Source of the DNA: Bradyrhizobium sp. CB82
Lineage (GTDB): Bacteria > Pseudomonadota > Alphaproteobacteria > Rhizobiales > Xanthobacteraceae
Assembly: GCF_029714405.1 (NCBI RefSeq)
Contig: NZ_CP121650.1
Coordinates: 8,375,001-8,439,000 of the forward strand
Length of the DNA: 64,000 nucleotides
Direction of reading: 5' to 3'
Each line of letters opens with the position of its first letter. The stretch's first letter is position 1. The position numbers were made by a program, and so were the translations under genes. Below the pieces are notes generated by a model that ran no database searches, was not told the origin of the DNA, and saw only the letters and a list, made by a program, of their open reading frames with translations. This document shows positions 1 to 9,910 of this stretch, one piece after another.

Positions 1-588
1 TATTCCTCGGCCACTTTCAGGAGCCTGTCTCTGGGTCTGCCGGGTACGAGCGCATCCGCCTTGGTCCGCGTTGCTTTCGCTCGATCTCGCCAGAACTGTG
101 GATCATAGATTGGTCTGTATGGCGTCATGTGGAGAGGATGCAATTCGAAGATCAAGATAGTGCGACGGCCGACCTCCGTATCATTACGTAGCTACTCATC
201 AACAAGCTCCCCACAGCGAAGACCAGCGCAGATGCAGGGGCCGCTTCTTTAATGCAGGACGGGCATGAGCCTCGATTTAGATTGCGCGGCATAGACAGTG
301 AGCGACAGCAACCAATCCGCTCGTGAGGCCCCCGCGCGCCTCGTCGCAAGATTTCCTGGCGGAATAAACAGTGCAGGAAATATCACAAATCGACATCTCA
401 CTTTGCAAAGCTGACGTACGAGGTTGTGAGGTTAGCTTTGCCCTCGCTGGAACTTGCATGCTGTTGCAACACATGTTGTTGTCGCGAATGCGACCTTCGT
501 CTGACGTCTGAAATCCGCCAAGGTGTTCCGAATACGACATCTGGCAGATTGCTGTTTCGTCTGCGAATCTTTTGGTGGAGAAGAGCAT
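1..588. other. No supported gene; tts-like half site
   Basis: No convincing coding sequence is seen. On the minus strand at about 403-420 there is a TtsI-box-like stretch, ACGTCAGCTTTGCAAAG, which matches the CGTCAGCTT half of a tts box but has a poor second half. It points left, out of the window. Confidence 0.4.
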
Positions 589-1026
589 ATGCAGTTCAGT
601 GGCAGACGCCTGTCGATCTTATCCTTGCTTTTGGCTGCAGGCGTGAGCACGACCGTCAGGGCCGATGAGACCTCGCCGAAATATACGGAGGTGCTCAATG
701 CCCTGCAGGCCGGCAAGGATGTGAAGGTCATACTAGATCTCAATCGCTGTGCCAGCGCCGATGGGAACAAGACCGGGCCAGCCGTGCAGGGCGGACTGAC
801 TATCAACGCCTTCAGGGTGAGCGCCCAGAACGGCATCAGCTTCGCCAATGCGCATCAAACCTTGGACAGCTCAGGACACCCGGTTACGGAATACATCCGC
901 CACAGCCTCAGTCGTGAAGGCAAGCTCACGGTGAGGGCCTCCAAGCTGGCCGCTGGATCGGCGGAAGTCGTGAATCAAGGTGAATTCGTGTGCGAGCTGC
1001 CGGACGGAGCGAAGTTCGTCTGGTAA
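589..1026 (+). CDS. VirK-family secreted protein
   Basis: A 145-residue protein with an N-terminal signal peptide (basic MQFSGRR followed by a Leu/Ala-rich core, probable cleavage after VRA-D near residue 24). The remainder, with NRCASADG near the middle and a conserved Cys close to the C-terminus (FVCELPDG), resembles the VirK family first named in Agrobacterium Vir regions. The molecular function is unknown; the protein is expected in the periplasm or outside the cell, and the two Cys could form a disulfide. The ATG at 589 is chosen because GGAGAAGAG lies just upstream and the signal peptide begins there. The gene stands alone, with no operon partner. Confidence 0.7.
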   Translation: MQFSGRRLSILSLLLAAGVSTTVRADETSPKYTEVLNALQAGKDVKVILDLNRCASADGNKTGPAVQGGLTINAFRVSAQNGISFANAHQTLDSSGHPVTEYIRHSLSREGKLTVRASKLAAGSAEVVNQGEFVCELPDGAKFVW

Positions 1027-1857
1027 TTGGAAGTAGCACCGCGAGTGGCCGAGCTCCCGGCCGCCGGGTTCAGGGAGCAAACGACTGCCCGAAAAGATCG
1101 CGGTTGGGACCTCATTGTTGACGGCCCCGCACGGATCTTGAGTAAGACCAATTGGCGCTCGGCTGCTACTTCATGTTTGATGGAAAAGCGCTTTTTTTGC
1201 CAGCTACAAGTCTCGAGCGTCAAACGCCAATTGCGTGGCCCTCGAGAGCGGGCATCAGACCACCGCTTTCGGGCCAGGGCTAATGGCACCCAACCACGGC
1301 TTTTCGATTCGCCAGCCTGGTCGCGCTTGCACCGTCTTCGCCAGCGCGACAGGCGCATTTGAGGCTGGGTGAACGAGGCGCCGCCCAGTTGGAGTGTCTT
1401 ACATTGTTGGCAAGGCCAAAAACCTGCTTATAGGCCCATAGATCGCGGCACGAAGAGGCGGGTTGATCGAACAGTTTGCACCGGGGGCGCGCCGCAAGTG
1501 GGTGAGCCAACGATCTCGCCTTGTTCTGAGCTGGGGCAGACTTAACATCGGGCAGATGACAATCGTTATCCCTGCTGTTCCTGACAGACACCAACGCATG
1601 CCGACAGCCTCTGTCAGCTCAGCCGTGACAGATCGATATCGCCGGAAGACATGAAGAGTGATCTATGTTCCTCATCAGTGCGACATCAGAGGAAATGGCC
1701 ATTGCAAATGATGGTGTCGCGCAATTCAACTTGCCGCGTCGGCAGTCACCTGCCGCTACTCGGCGAAATCGGGCTACGCGATTAGCCGCCATCGTTCGCG
1801 GTACTGTAAATTTCTAAACCTTACGTTGTGTTAGATTTGCATTTCACGTTGACACTG
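1027..1857. other. Intergenic, no supported gene
   Basis: Short overlapping frames on both strands show no recognisable protein and no good ribosome binding site. Confidence 0.4.
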
Positions 1858-1887
1858 TTAGGTTGAAAGGGGCTGAGGTCAACCTAA
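1858..1887 (+). promoter_or_regulatory. Inverted repeat overlapping an RBS
   Basis: A perfect 9-bp inverted repeat, TTAGGTTGA (1858-1866) and TCAACCTAA (1879-1887), has a 12-nt loop. The right arm runs into the AAGGA ribosome binding site (1886-1890) of the small exported protein. It could be an operator or an RNA hairpin that masks the RBS. A TTGACA hexamer lies just upstream at about 1850, but no clear -10 box follows. Confidence 0.45.
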
Positions 1888-1903
1888 GGAAGTGACGTTC
1901 GGA

Positions 1904-2119
1904 ATGAAAAAATTATTGCTCATATCGGCGGGCGCGCTCGCGTTCGCTGCGGCGGTGTCCAGTGTCGTCTACGTCGCTAGGCACGCTGCACAATATTTCG
2001 ACATCAATACATTCGCAGCCGAACCACCCGTTCTCTGCACCGGTGACCCGGAGTGTGTAGATCCCAGCCCGGATCCCGCTGGTATCTGCTCACGTTACCC
2101 GGAGGCGTGCCGACGCTAA
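1904..2119 (+). CDS. Small exported protein with four Cys
   Basis: A 71-residue protein if the ATG at 1904 is used; a GTG at 1892 is in frame but abuts the AAGGA site. It begins MKKLLL and continues with a hydrophobic Ala/Val segment, giving a signal peptide or a single membrane anchor. The mature part is about 40 residues, rich in Pro and acidic residues, with four Cys (LCTGDPEC and ICSRYPEAC). The Cys pattern looks like a small disulfide-linked secreted peptide. No family was recognised. The gene is isolated and preceded by the inverted repeat described separately. Confidence 0.5.
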   Translation: MKKLLLISAGALAFAAAVSSVVYVARHAAQYFDINTFAAEPPVLCTGDPECVDPSPDPAGICSRYPEACRR

Positions 2120-3361
2120 GGACCTAGTTTACAGATTGCTCGCGAAAATAGCGGTTGCAGTGCCCCGTTTTCGCAAGAGGGTCCTAATGCCTGATCACGC
2201 AAGGGCGTCATCTTAGGTGTTCTCTAGGACGACGATATCGACCAAGAAGTTCTAGCCGGGCGCACGATATGGGTGAGGGAAGTCCCTCTGCGAGCACGGC
2301 TTGCCGAAGCCCTCCCTCACCCGCTCCAAGTGGCGAAAAGAATTGAGTGGTCAGGGCCAGCCAGTACGTTCTCGGCTGGTTTGATCGCAACAGCACTGAC
2401 TGCACGAATGCAGGTAAAGCGCACGGCAGTCTCCATCGCCTTGGCGCCGCGCGCGTGTGCAGCGCCTTCTTGTGGGGGCCGACATTTGGGCGAGCGAGGC
2501 AGCGCGTTCGCAAGAACAATCTGATTGCAGGGCAAAACCTAATAAAGAAGGAGAAGGATTGGAACAGGCCGGCCGGAAGCAATCGCATTCCAAGGTCATG
2601 TTTCTTCCGAAAGAACGCATTCGGCTCCGAGAAGCGCGGCGGGCGCAGCAGGCTATATAAGCTGAGCCTACCCCGCTCGCCGACGCATCAGCCAGCTCAC
2701 CACTTAAGAGAATCCTTTGATCGAACGACTTGGAGGGACAAGAGCGAGTTTCCAAGAGCCCATTCAACTCCAAGCTTGTTCAATCACGTCGATCGAGCAG
2801 GTGCTCGACGCACCATTCCGTAAGACTCAATCTCGGTTGTCGATCACCGTCGGAGCGCGTGGCCTTGTGACTCGGAGGCGTGAGAGCTCCATCTGAGGGC
2901 GCTAAGGCTTCGTTTAGTTGGCTCGCTAAGACAGCCGCACCTCTTCGCGTTCACGGCGGCCGATAAAGCGGTCGGCCAATAAAACGGCAGATACACTTTT
3001 GGGAATTGATTCGGTTACGCGGGAAAATCGGTCTTCAATCTACCGGCGCCGATGTTGTTATCCGTTCCCCATTCGGAGCCGTAGAAACTACGCGTTTCAG
3101 CATGAGCTCGGCGGATCATTGACCGCTAGATCAGACGCCGCACGATTTGCGCCGTCCGCAAGAACAAACGCCAGAGAAACGTTCACTAGACCCCAATAGT
3201 TTAGTCGAGGCGGACATTCAAATTTGACACAAGCGCGTCAGCGAATGCGGGATGCAGCGGGCCCGGACCGCTCAGCACCCGGATGCAGCAATGAAAATGC
3301 TTGGACATCTATCTTCTTTATGGTGCTGAGACGTCGATTTCAGCGTCAATTAAGACGGCGC
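2120..3361. other. Intergenic, no supported gene
   Basis: No frame here has both a plausible start and recognisable protein character. A frame at about 3004-3117 reads like the end of a protein (GADVVIRSPFGAVETTRFS) but has no start and no identified family, so it may be a remnant. Confidence 0.35.
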
Positions 3362-4300
3362 TCACGCGCCGTCTTCGCTAAACTTCCAGACCGGGATGCC
3401 GAGCTTCTTGGCCTTATCGACGAGGTTGTCCTGGATGCCTGTGCCCGGGAAGTGCATGACTCCGATCGGCATGACCTCCAGCATCGCATCGTTGCGCTTG
3501 AATGGTGCGGCCTTTGCATGTTTCGTCCAGTCCGGCTTGAAGGCGATCTGCGGAACATTGCGATTGCTGGCCCATTTTGAACCGATCAACTCGGCCCCTT
3601 TCGGCGAGCCGCCGTGCAACAGAACCATCTCAGGGTGTTTTGCGTGGACCTTGTCGAGCCGATCCCAGATGAGCTTGACGTTGTTGAAATCCAGCCCTCC
3701 GGTGAGCGCGATCTTGGGCCCACGAGGGAGCATCACTTCGGTTTCGGCCCTGCGCCTGGCAGCGAGAAAGTCTCGGCTGTCGATCATCGCGGCGGTGAGA
3801 GTGCGATGATTGACGACTGAACCAGAGCGCGCCCGCCACGGCGAGCCAGTGTGAACTTCGAAACTTTCGGCAGCCTGGTCGCGAAAGAACTCCATGGCGT
3901 TGCGACGTTCGATCAGCGTAATGCCTTCGGCGGTAAGCCGTTCGAGCTCGACGGATGCCACTTCCGATCCGTTCTGCTCGCGTTGGCTCCTCTGCTGCGC
4001 TTGCTCATTGGTGTCAAGTTCTCGTTCGATGCGTTCGGCAGCGCGATGGAAGAGATTGACGGCAGACCAGAGCAAGTCCTCAAGGTCAGGCTCCAGGCAC
4101 GTATCGTTCAGGGTCGAGACTAGCGCATCGAAGATGTCGGCGATGGCGCCGGTGATTGCATTGGTTTCGGGAAGGGGCCGAGGATCGGGTTCATCTTGCA
4201 AAGGACGAAAGCCAAACAATTGAAGTTCGGCAAGAGTGTGATCGGTCGGGGATGAAGCGTGGTGCGGTTCGAATTGCGGATCGTCGTTTTCGGTCGCCAT
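3362..4300 (-). CDS. DUF2493 (SLOG/YspA-like) protein
   Basis: A 312-residue protein with an acidic, variable N-terminal half and a C-terminal domain starting near residue 190. That domain has the pattern KIALTGGLDFNN, then VLLHGGSPKGAE, then IGVMHFPGTGIQDN, which is the Rossmann-like nucleotide-binding fold of the DUF2493/SLOG family. Such proteins occur on plasmids and integrative elements of alphaproteobacteria close to toprim, strawberry-notch and ArdC genes, all of which also appear in this window. They are thought to bind nucleotide-derived ligands, but the biochemical role is not settled. AAGGAC lies 7 nt before the ATG. It is probably cargo of a degraded conjugative element. Confidence 0.8.
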   Translation of the reverse strand: MATENDDPQFEPHHASSPTDHTLAELQLFGFRPLQDEPDPRPLPETNAITGAIADIFDALVSTLNDTCLEPDLEDLLWSAVNLFHRAAERIERELDTNEQAQQRSQREQNGSEVASVELERLTAEGITLIERRNAMEFFRDQAAESFEVHTGSPWRARSGSVVNHRTLTAAMIDSRDFLAARRRAETEVMLPRGPKIALTGGLDFNNVKLIWDRLDKVHAKHPEMVLLHGGSPKGAELIGSKWASNRNVPQIAFKPDWTKHAKAAPFKRNDAMLEVMPIGVMHFPGTGIQDNLVDKAKKLGIPVWKFSEDGA

Positions 4301-4671
4301 GGGTGAGGTCCTTTTTCGGATCGGCCGCGCCCACCGCGGCCTTCGTGGCGATCATCCGACGGCGAGCGGCACGGACCAGAACCCAAAGCGAAGCGCAGGG
4401 CCGAAGCGAAGCGGAGGATGGCAGAGGTGCGGCTATTTTGTTTCGCGATGCAAAGGCGCGGAACGCGCCGGCGGAAAATAGCCGTGACCTTTGCCATTGC
4501 AGGGCCGTGCCGCCTGCCGTCCGATCGCCTCTAGAAGGCCAAGGGGCGGCTCTATCCGCAAGGGTCGACCTCACAGGGCCGGTCATTAAGCTGCCGGCTG
4601 TGTTCAACCGGCCTCGATCGCGACCGGGCAGCATTGAGCGCAGGAAAAGGCTAAGCAGCGAATTGAGACGG
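4301..4671. other. Intergenic leader of DUF2493 gene
   Basis: About 370 bp with no supported gene between DUF2493 and the LysE remnant. Confidence 0.4.
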
Positions 4672-5297
4672 TCAGATCGGCCGACGCGCGGCGAGCAGTG
4701 CAGCTCCCAATCCGCACATGACGGCGCCGGATGCCTTTCGCGTTTTCGCGATGAATGCCGGCCGTTCGGCGAGACCGGCTCTCGCCTTGGACGCCCAATG
4801 GGTCACGATGAGATCGATGCTGGTATTGAGAGCGACAGAGATCGTCCCGAGTCCAACGAACTGGACGGCCACGCTTCCGGTCGTGTCGACAAACTGGGGA
4901 ATGAAGGCGAGAAAGAAGGCGGCCGTCTTAGGGTTGAGCGCCTCCACGACGATACCCTCTCGCAGTGCGCGGCGTGCTCCGGTGGTGCGAATCTCCGCAG
5001 GCTCGGCGATGCGCGCCTGGCGCCACATCTTGAGACCGAGCCAGATGAGATAGAAGGCACCCACGATTTTCAGCAAAGCGAAGGCTTCGGCACTCGCCAT
5101 GATCAGGGCGGAAATGCCGATCGCCCGGCGAGAACGTGCACAAGGCCACCGAGACCTAAACCGACGCTTGACGCCAGCCCTTCGGTTCTCCCGCCAACGA
5201 GCGTTCGGGCAACGATGTAGAAGATGCCCGGCCCGGGCGTGATCGCCACGATCATGGCAGCCGCGAGGAACAGTAGGAGGGTTTGCAGATCGAACAT
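4672..5297 (-). pseudogene. LysE/RhtB amino-acid exporter, frameshifted
   Basis: The N-terminal part, starting at 5297 (MFDLQTLLLFLAAAMIVAIT then PGPG), carries the first LysE-family segment with the typical TPGPG motif. It runs to GLGGLVHVLAG and then stops in its frame. The rest (AIGISALIMASAEAFALLK to the end) is in another frame, from about 5120 down to 4672. Together they make about 208 residues, the normal LysE length. One missing base near 5120 in a GGG run explains the break, so the gene is a recent pseudogene or contains a sequence error. It lies downstream of the PaiB-like and PdxR-like genes on the same strand; such regulators often control adjacent exporters. Confidence 0.8.
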
Positions 5298-5344
5298 CCG
5301 ATTTCCCGCTTTTCCGGCCGCATCCGGCGCTCCCTCCGTCTCGC

Positions 5345-5971
5345 TTAAGCCGGAACGGGTATCAAGGGGGCCACTTCCCGATCCTGGTTCTCGCTCGCCA
5401 ATAGGCCGGCTGCTACGCCCACGCGGTCGGCCTCCGGACGGTTCTGACTCAGTTTGCGCTTGCCCTCGAACCGCGAGACCGGGATGCGCACGCCGATGAT
5501 TCCGCGTAACTGGGCGGTAATGAAGTCGGCGGGGGCATCGGAGACGGCCCACGGTTTGGCGCGCGACCCTTCGTGCTTGTTCGTCAGCCGCGTCACTATG
5601 TCGAGCAGGCGCTCGGGTTCCTGGAAAAACTCGACTGGACCGTAGGCATGCACAGCGACGTAGTTCCAGGTCGGCACGACTTTTCCGGTCTCCTGCTTGG
5701 TCGCATACCAGGACGGCGTCACGTAGGCCTCGGGACCCATGAAGATCACTAGCGCGTCGCCGACGCGAGGCACGCGCCACTGCGGGTTGGCCTTCGCCAG
5801 GTGTCCGTACAGCACACCAAGCTCGCCCTCGCTTTCGTCGAGAAAGAGCGGCAGGGGCGTCGCCACAGGACCTTCGGCAGTGGCCGTCACCAGGTTCGCC
5901 AACCGGGCACCCCGGATGGTCGCGCGGATGCTGTCGATGTTGTCGTCCTTGAAGGCTGGGGGAATGTACAT
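5345..5971 (-). CDS. PaiB-like FMN-binding protein
   Basis: A 208-residue protein of the PaiB / FMN-binding split-barrel family (FMN_bind_2). Recognisable features are the start MYIPPAFKDDN, the VTATAEGPVATPLPLF segment, the GHLAKANPQW motif, and PSWYATKQETGKVVPTWNY in the middle. Family members are described as negative transcriptional regulators or flavin-dependent enzymes; in Bacillus, PaiB is linked to control of degradative enzymes. The frame is open upstream to 6067, but MYIPPAF is the conserved family start. It sits between the PdxR-like regulator and the broken LysE exporter on the same strand, suggesting a former three-gene unit. Confidence 0.85.
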   Translation of the reverse strand: MYIPPAFKDDNIDSIRATIRGARLANLVTATAEGPVATPLPLFLDESEGELGVLYGHLAKANPQWRVPRVGDALVIFMGPEAYVTPSWYATKQETGKVVPTWNYVAVHAYGPVEFFQEPERLLDIVTRLTNKHEGSRAKPWAVSDAPADFITAQLRGIIGVRIPVSRFEGKRKLSQNRPEADRVGVAAGLLASENQDREVAPLIPVPA

Positions 5972-6014
5972 ACCGTCTCTCCGTTCTTGCGTCCGGAGAT
6001 AAGGCGAATCTGGC

Positions 6015-7580
6015 TCACGTTGAACTGCCAGTTTTCTCATTTTTTGCCAGTCCAGTTCGCCGACCACTGATTTCGTCGATGGCTTGGGCCAGGAGCTTGC
6101 AGCCGCGTTCGATCTGCTTCGTCTCCAAAGCCGAAAAACCCATAACTAGACCAACGGTTTCCGGCCGCGGTCGGCGGCCTGCCCGGCGGTGATCGTAGAG
6201 GACAGAGACGGGATAGACGCCCACGCCCTTCGACCGCGCCGATCGGATCAGTGCCTCTTCGGCTTCCTGCGGCAGATCGTCGAACCACACCACGACGTGA
6301 AGACCGGCGTCGGCGCCGTCGATCCGGATGCGGTCTGCAAACCTGTGGCGCAAGGCGTCGAGTAGGGCCCGCTGGCGCTCAGCGTTGCGTCGGCGGACAC
6401 GCTTGACGTGGCTGTCATAGGCGCCGCTCTCAAGCATTGAAGCGAGGGCACCCTGTCCGGCCAACGGTGTGTGCCTGTCCATGATCTGTTTTGCTGCCCG
6501 GAACATGAATCGCAAGCCCGGAGGAACGACGAGGTAGCCGATTCTCAACGTCGGCGAGAGCGTCTTGGATACGGTCCCGAGATAGACGACATTATCGCTG
6601 CCTTCGAGGGCGTGAAGCGGAGGGACCGGTTTTGTATCGTACCGGTATTCACCGTCGTAGTCGTCATCGATCACGTAGGCGTCGCACTTTCTGGCCCAGG
6701 CGAGCAGCTGGTGCCGGCGCCCGATCGGCAGGACGCCGCCCAGCGGATATTGATGCGAGGGCGTGACGTACGCGAGCCTTGCCTTAACCGTATCGAGCCG
6801 CTCCGTCTCCAGGCCATCTCGATCGACCGGGATCGGGGCCACGGTGGCGCCCGTTGCCGCGAAGGTGTGCCGTGCCATCAGGTAGCCGGGATCCTCCATG
6901 ATAAAGCAGTCGGCGGCGTCGAGCAGGAGCCGCGCGCAGATGTCGAGCCCCTGCTGAGATCCGTTCACGACGACAATCTGATCGACGTCGCATCGCACGC
7001 TTCGCGACCGCCAAAGATATCCCTGGAGCGCCGTTCGGAGCCGCAGCGCGCCGCAGGGATCGTCGTAGGCCAGGCGGTCCGGCTTGCGGGTCATTACCGC
7101 GACCATGGCTTTTTTCCATGCGAGCACCGGGAAGTCCGACGGCGAAAGATCGCCATACCGGAAATTCGCGACGAGGTCGCGCGGCGGTTCGATCCAACGA
7201 GGGAGGTCCTGTCGCAACCGCTCGCCGAACTTCGACAGCCGAGCATTGCGCGTCGCTGCCCGGGACGAGACTCGCTCACGTCCCCGATCGACGATGGCGG
7301 GGGCGACACGCGGCCGGGCGCCATGGCGTATCTCGATGAAGCCCTCCGCGGCGAGTTGTTCATAAGCGACCGTCACGGTGGAGCGCGAGACGCCCAGCTC
7401 GTCGGCAAGTGCGCGGGACGAGGGCAAAAGGCCGTCGGTGCTGTAGACGCTTTCGAGAATCTGATCTCGAAGTGTTTCGTAGATCTGGCGTGAACCGATC
7501 CGCCCATGGCGCTCTGAAGCCAATTCTTCAGCCTCTATATTTTGTTCTCCCAACCGCCAAACTTTGAAGTTGGCGAGCAC
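6015..7580 (-). CDS. PdxR/MocR-type GntR regulator with aminotransferase domain
   Basis: A 521-residue MocR-family protein. Residues about 30-100 form a GntR winged helix (IYETLRDQIL, then LPSSRALADELGVSRSTVTVAYEQL). Residues about 140-500 form a fold-type I aminotransferase-like domain, including NGSQQGLDICARLL, YVTPSHQYPLG, the DDDYDGEYRY segment and SKTLSP, whose Lys is the expected pyridoxal-phosphate ligand. These proteins sense vitamin B6 or amino-acid ligands and activate or repress neighbouring genes. The likely targets here are the PaiB-like and LysE genes directly downstream. The start may be internal, because the first 25 residues precede the conserved domain. Confidence 0.88.
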   Translation of the reverse strand: MLANFKVWRLGEQNIEAEELASERHGRIGSRQIYETLRDQILESVYSTDGLLPSSRALADELGVSRSTVTVAYEQLAAEGFIEIRHGARPRVAPAIVDRGRERVSSRAATRNARLSKFGERLRQDLPRWIEPPRDLVANFRYGDLSPSDFPVLAWKKAMVAVMTRKPDRLAYDDPCGALRLRTALQGYLWRSRSVRCDVDQIVVVNGSQQGLDICARLLLDAADCFIMEDPGYLMARHTFAATGATVAPIPVDRDGLETERLDTVKARLAYVTPSHQYPLGGVLPIGRRHQLLAWARKCDAYVIDDDYDGEYRYDTKPVPPLHALEGSDNVVYLGTVSKTLSPTLRIGYLVVPPGLRFMFRAAKQIMDRHTPLAGQGALASMLESGAYDSHVKRVRRRNAERQRALLDALRHRFADRIRIDGADAGLHVVVWFDDLPQEAEEALIRSARSKGVGVYPVSVLYDHRRAGRRPRPETVGLVMGFSALETKQIERGCKLLAQAIDEISGRRTGLAKNEKTGSST

Positions 7581-7821
7581 TCTTCAATTCAACGAGTTCT
7601 ACTCAGGGTCAAAAGCTACCTTCCGAAATGCGCTAGCGCCACGGTGGCTGTATCTCAGATAGCTGCCGGCTTACTGCACCGCAAGTCGGACAGAGGCGGA
7701 CAAGGCCGCCTATCCGCTCCAGCGTCCAATATCGACTGCAGTCCGCACATAACGGACAACACGACGTAATCTGCCGCCGCAGGCCGATCGTCAAACCGCC
7801 CCGGCCTCAGCGAAGCATTAA
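7581..7821. other. Intergenic region
   Basis: About 240 bp upstream of the PdxR-like gene and downstream of the toprim gene; it probably holds the regulator promoter. No gene is seen. Confidence 0.4.
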
Positions 7822-8844
7822 TCACGCGACATCCTGGGGTGCGAGCTGGCCCCGCAAGGCTGCCCGAAGTGAATCGAGGCCGAGGGCGCGTAGATCCTCG
7901 TTGAAATCGCCACGCCTTGGTGACCAGATGATCGCCTCGATACCGTCCGCGTGGGCGCGCTCGGTCAGAGTCATCGCAGCCGCGTCGCCGGCCGCATCGT
8001 TGTCGCGGGCGATGTAGAGCCGGCGTAGCGTCGGCGGGAGCAGAAGGGCAGCAAGGTGGTTGGCCGAGAGCGCAGCGACCATCGGCATGGCAGGCAGCGC
8101 ATAGCGCAGCGACAGCATCGTCTCGATGCCTTCGCCGGCAGCGAGGACGTCGTCGGCCGCGCCAAAGCGGACGGCGTGGCCGCGGAGACCGCCCATGGCC
8201 CGTCGCGGCGTGTCGACCGGTGCCTTGCCGAAGCCGTCCGGCGCAAGCCAGGTGCGATGCGCGCCGGTAACGCGATCGGCAAGATCGGTGACGGCCGCGA
8301 TCATCGCCGGCCAGGTCTCAGTCGGCGAACTGTCGTCCGGGCGATAGTGGCAGCGCGGATGAAACCGCAGCGCGCCCACATCGTGAACAGCTTTGATGCC
8401 GCGATTGCACAGGTAGGTCTCGACGAGCGTCCTGCGGATCGGCTGCGACACGGCGAAGAGCCGCTGCGCTGCTTCCGGCGATCCGGCGGGGACGGGTGTG
8501 CGAATGATGGTCTTTGGGCTGCGGCGCGGTTCGGTGCGCGGCAGCCTCAGAAAGCGTCGTGCCTCCTCGGCGACATCGCGAAAATCTGTGAAACCGCAGC
8601 TCTCGCGGATCACATCGAGGAGATCGCCATGTTCGGCCGAGGCAGCATCGGTCCAATGTCCGGCGGCGCCGGGACCGGAGTCTGGTCCGCTGAGCCGGAC
8701 GTACATCGACCGGCCAGGCGTATTGCGAACGTCGCCCACCATCCAGTAGCGCCCCTGGCGCCGCCCGTTGGACAGGTAATGGCGGCAGACCGCCTCGGCA
8801 TCACGGGCGAGACGGCGCGCCAGTTCGGAAGCGCCACGGGGCAT
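7822..8844 (-). CDS. Toprim-domain primase-like protein of conjugative elements
   Basis: A 340-residue protein starting at ATG 8844, with GGAGG 7 nt upstream. The N-terminal half has the motif GRYWMVGDVRNTPGRSMYVRL and GAAGHWTDAASAEHGDLLDVI, seen in plasmid and ICE toprim proteins (DUF7146-like). The C-terminal half is a toprim fold: AAGEGIETMLSLRYA supplies the conserved Glu and LYIARDNDAAGDAAAM the DxD-type acidic motif. It is expected to act on DNA, as a primase or nicking-type enzyme, during element replication. It lies directly after the strawberry-notch remnant, the usual gene order on alphaproteobacterial elements. It appears intact even though its partner is destroyed. Confidence 0.85.
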   Translation of the reverse strand: MPRGASELARRLARDAEAVCRHYLSNGRRQGRYWMVGDVRNTPGRSMYVRLSGPDSGPGAAGHWTDAASAEHGDLLDVIRESCGFTDFRDVAEEARRFLRLPRTEPRRSPKTIIRTPVPAGSPEAAQRLFAVSQPIRRTLVETYLCNRGIKAVHDVGALRFHPRCHYRPDDSSPTETWPAMIAAVTDLADRVTGAHRTWLAPDGFGKAPVDTPRRAMGGLRGHAVRFGAADDVLAAGEGIETMLSLRYALPAMPMVAALSANHLAALLLPPTLRRLYIARDNDAAGDAAAMTLTERAHADGIEAIIWSPRRGDFNEDLRALGLDSLRAALRGQLAPQDVA

Positions 8845-9770
8845 CACCTGACCTCCCGAGCGCTGACATTGTGTTGCGTAGAAGCTGCCAAGCGTCCGTG
8901 AGACAGCACCCAAGCCCAGATGCGCGACATAACTCGCGGCGCAACCCGTTTGCCGGCTGGCCCCTTGGGCGAGGCTATCAGTCGCACGAACATCGAGCGC
9001 CCTGGTGTGTTACGGGCGTCAGCTGTCATTGCCGGCACATTGGCAGAGGCATTCCGTATTGCGTAGCCGTCGAAAGCAATCACTCCGTCGAAGTCAGAGC
9101 CTGACCATTCCATAATGAGCCTGACGCGCGACAGCTTCTTGCCTCGTCGATCGGCGCGTAGCGTGGCGTAGGTCGTAAAAAGGACGCCATAAGCAAGCCG
9201 GATCCGGATCGGCGAGCTCGGGCAAAACCGTCGGAGACGCGTGATAAGCAGCCGCTCCACATCGAGCACGGACCACTCAGGCCGTGCATCCTCCGTCAAT
9301 TTGTCCGACTTGTTAATCCAGACGCCGCGCAGCCGTCTCATCGTCCAATCGTGGATCAAGATGCCGCCGATCTGGCGCTGCATCAACAACGGCTCAAGGG
9401 CCCCACTATCTTCCCGGCGCCGTGCTCGGGCCGTGAGAAACCCCGTGATTTTCGAAAGCATCGGCAGCATGGAAATGGGCGATCCTGGCTTGGCACGGAT
9501 AACCGAGCGAACGGACAGGACGGTTGCCGCCTCGCAGGCGTCACAGGCGTTGTTCCAATCCCAGGAGCCGGTCGCGTCGATGAGATCAAACCCAACTTCC
9601 ATGGCGCGACCCAAGATCACTTCGATGCACAGGCGGCGCTCACGGCTTGGGAGTAGACGGCGCGTGACACGAAGAAAAGATGTTGCCGCTGGCGAGAACG
9701 TTGCGGCAGCCGCGGCAGTAGTATCTGATGGCTTGAACATATGGAAAACCTGAGGAGAGCGGTTGCGCAT
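8844..9770 (-). pseudogene. Collapsed strawberry-notch helicase/methyltransferase fused to toprim fragment
   Basis: The frame stays open for 308 codons but is a patchwork. Its first part (DATGSWDWNNACDACEAATV, then PISMLPMLSKI) matches the N-terminus of the large strawberry-notch-like helicase/methyltransferase of plasmids and ICEs. It then jumps to a region around the helicase Walker B part (VWINKSDKLTEDA, GVLFTTYATLRADRRGKKLSRV, EWSGSDFDGVIAFD), skipping the methyltransferase domain and Walker A, a loss of several hundred codons. The end (DARNTPGRSMFVRL) is a copy of the toprim protein motif next door. Intact relatives exceed 1300 residues. A functional product is very unlikely. Confidence 0.75.
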
Positions 9771-9910
9771 CGAGCCGCCGGCGCTCTCTCGTGATCCGAC
9801 GGGCTCAAACCTGCCCGTCGCCCCTCTTCCTCTTCATCACAGGGAGCCGCACAAACGCCCTCGCCTGGACCACAGGCGTGGAGCCGAATCGGCAAAAGCC
9901 AAGAAGAAGT

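Noticed and set aside
4156..5220. 354-codon plus-strand frame
   Set aside because: It runs antisense to the LysE gene and its upstream region, with Arg-rich low-character sequence and no domain.
6471..7493. 340-codon plus-strand frame
   Set aside because: It is an antisense shadow of the PdxR/MocR-type regulator.
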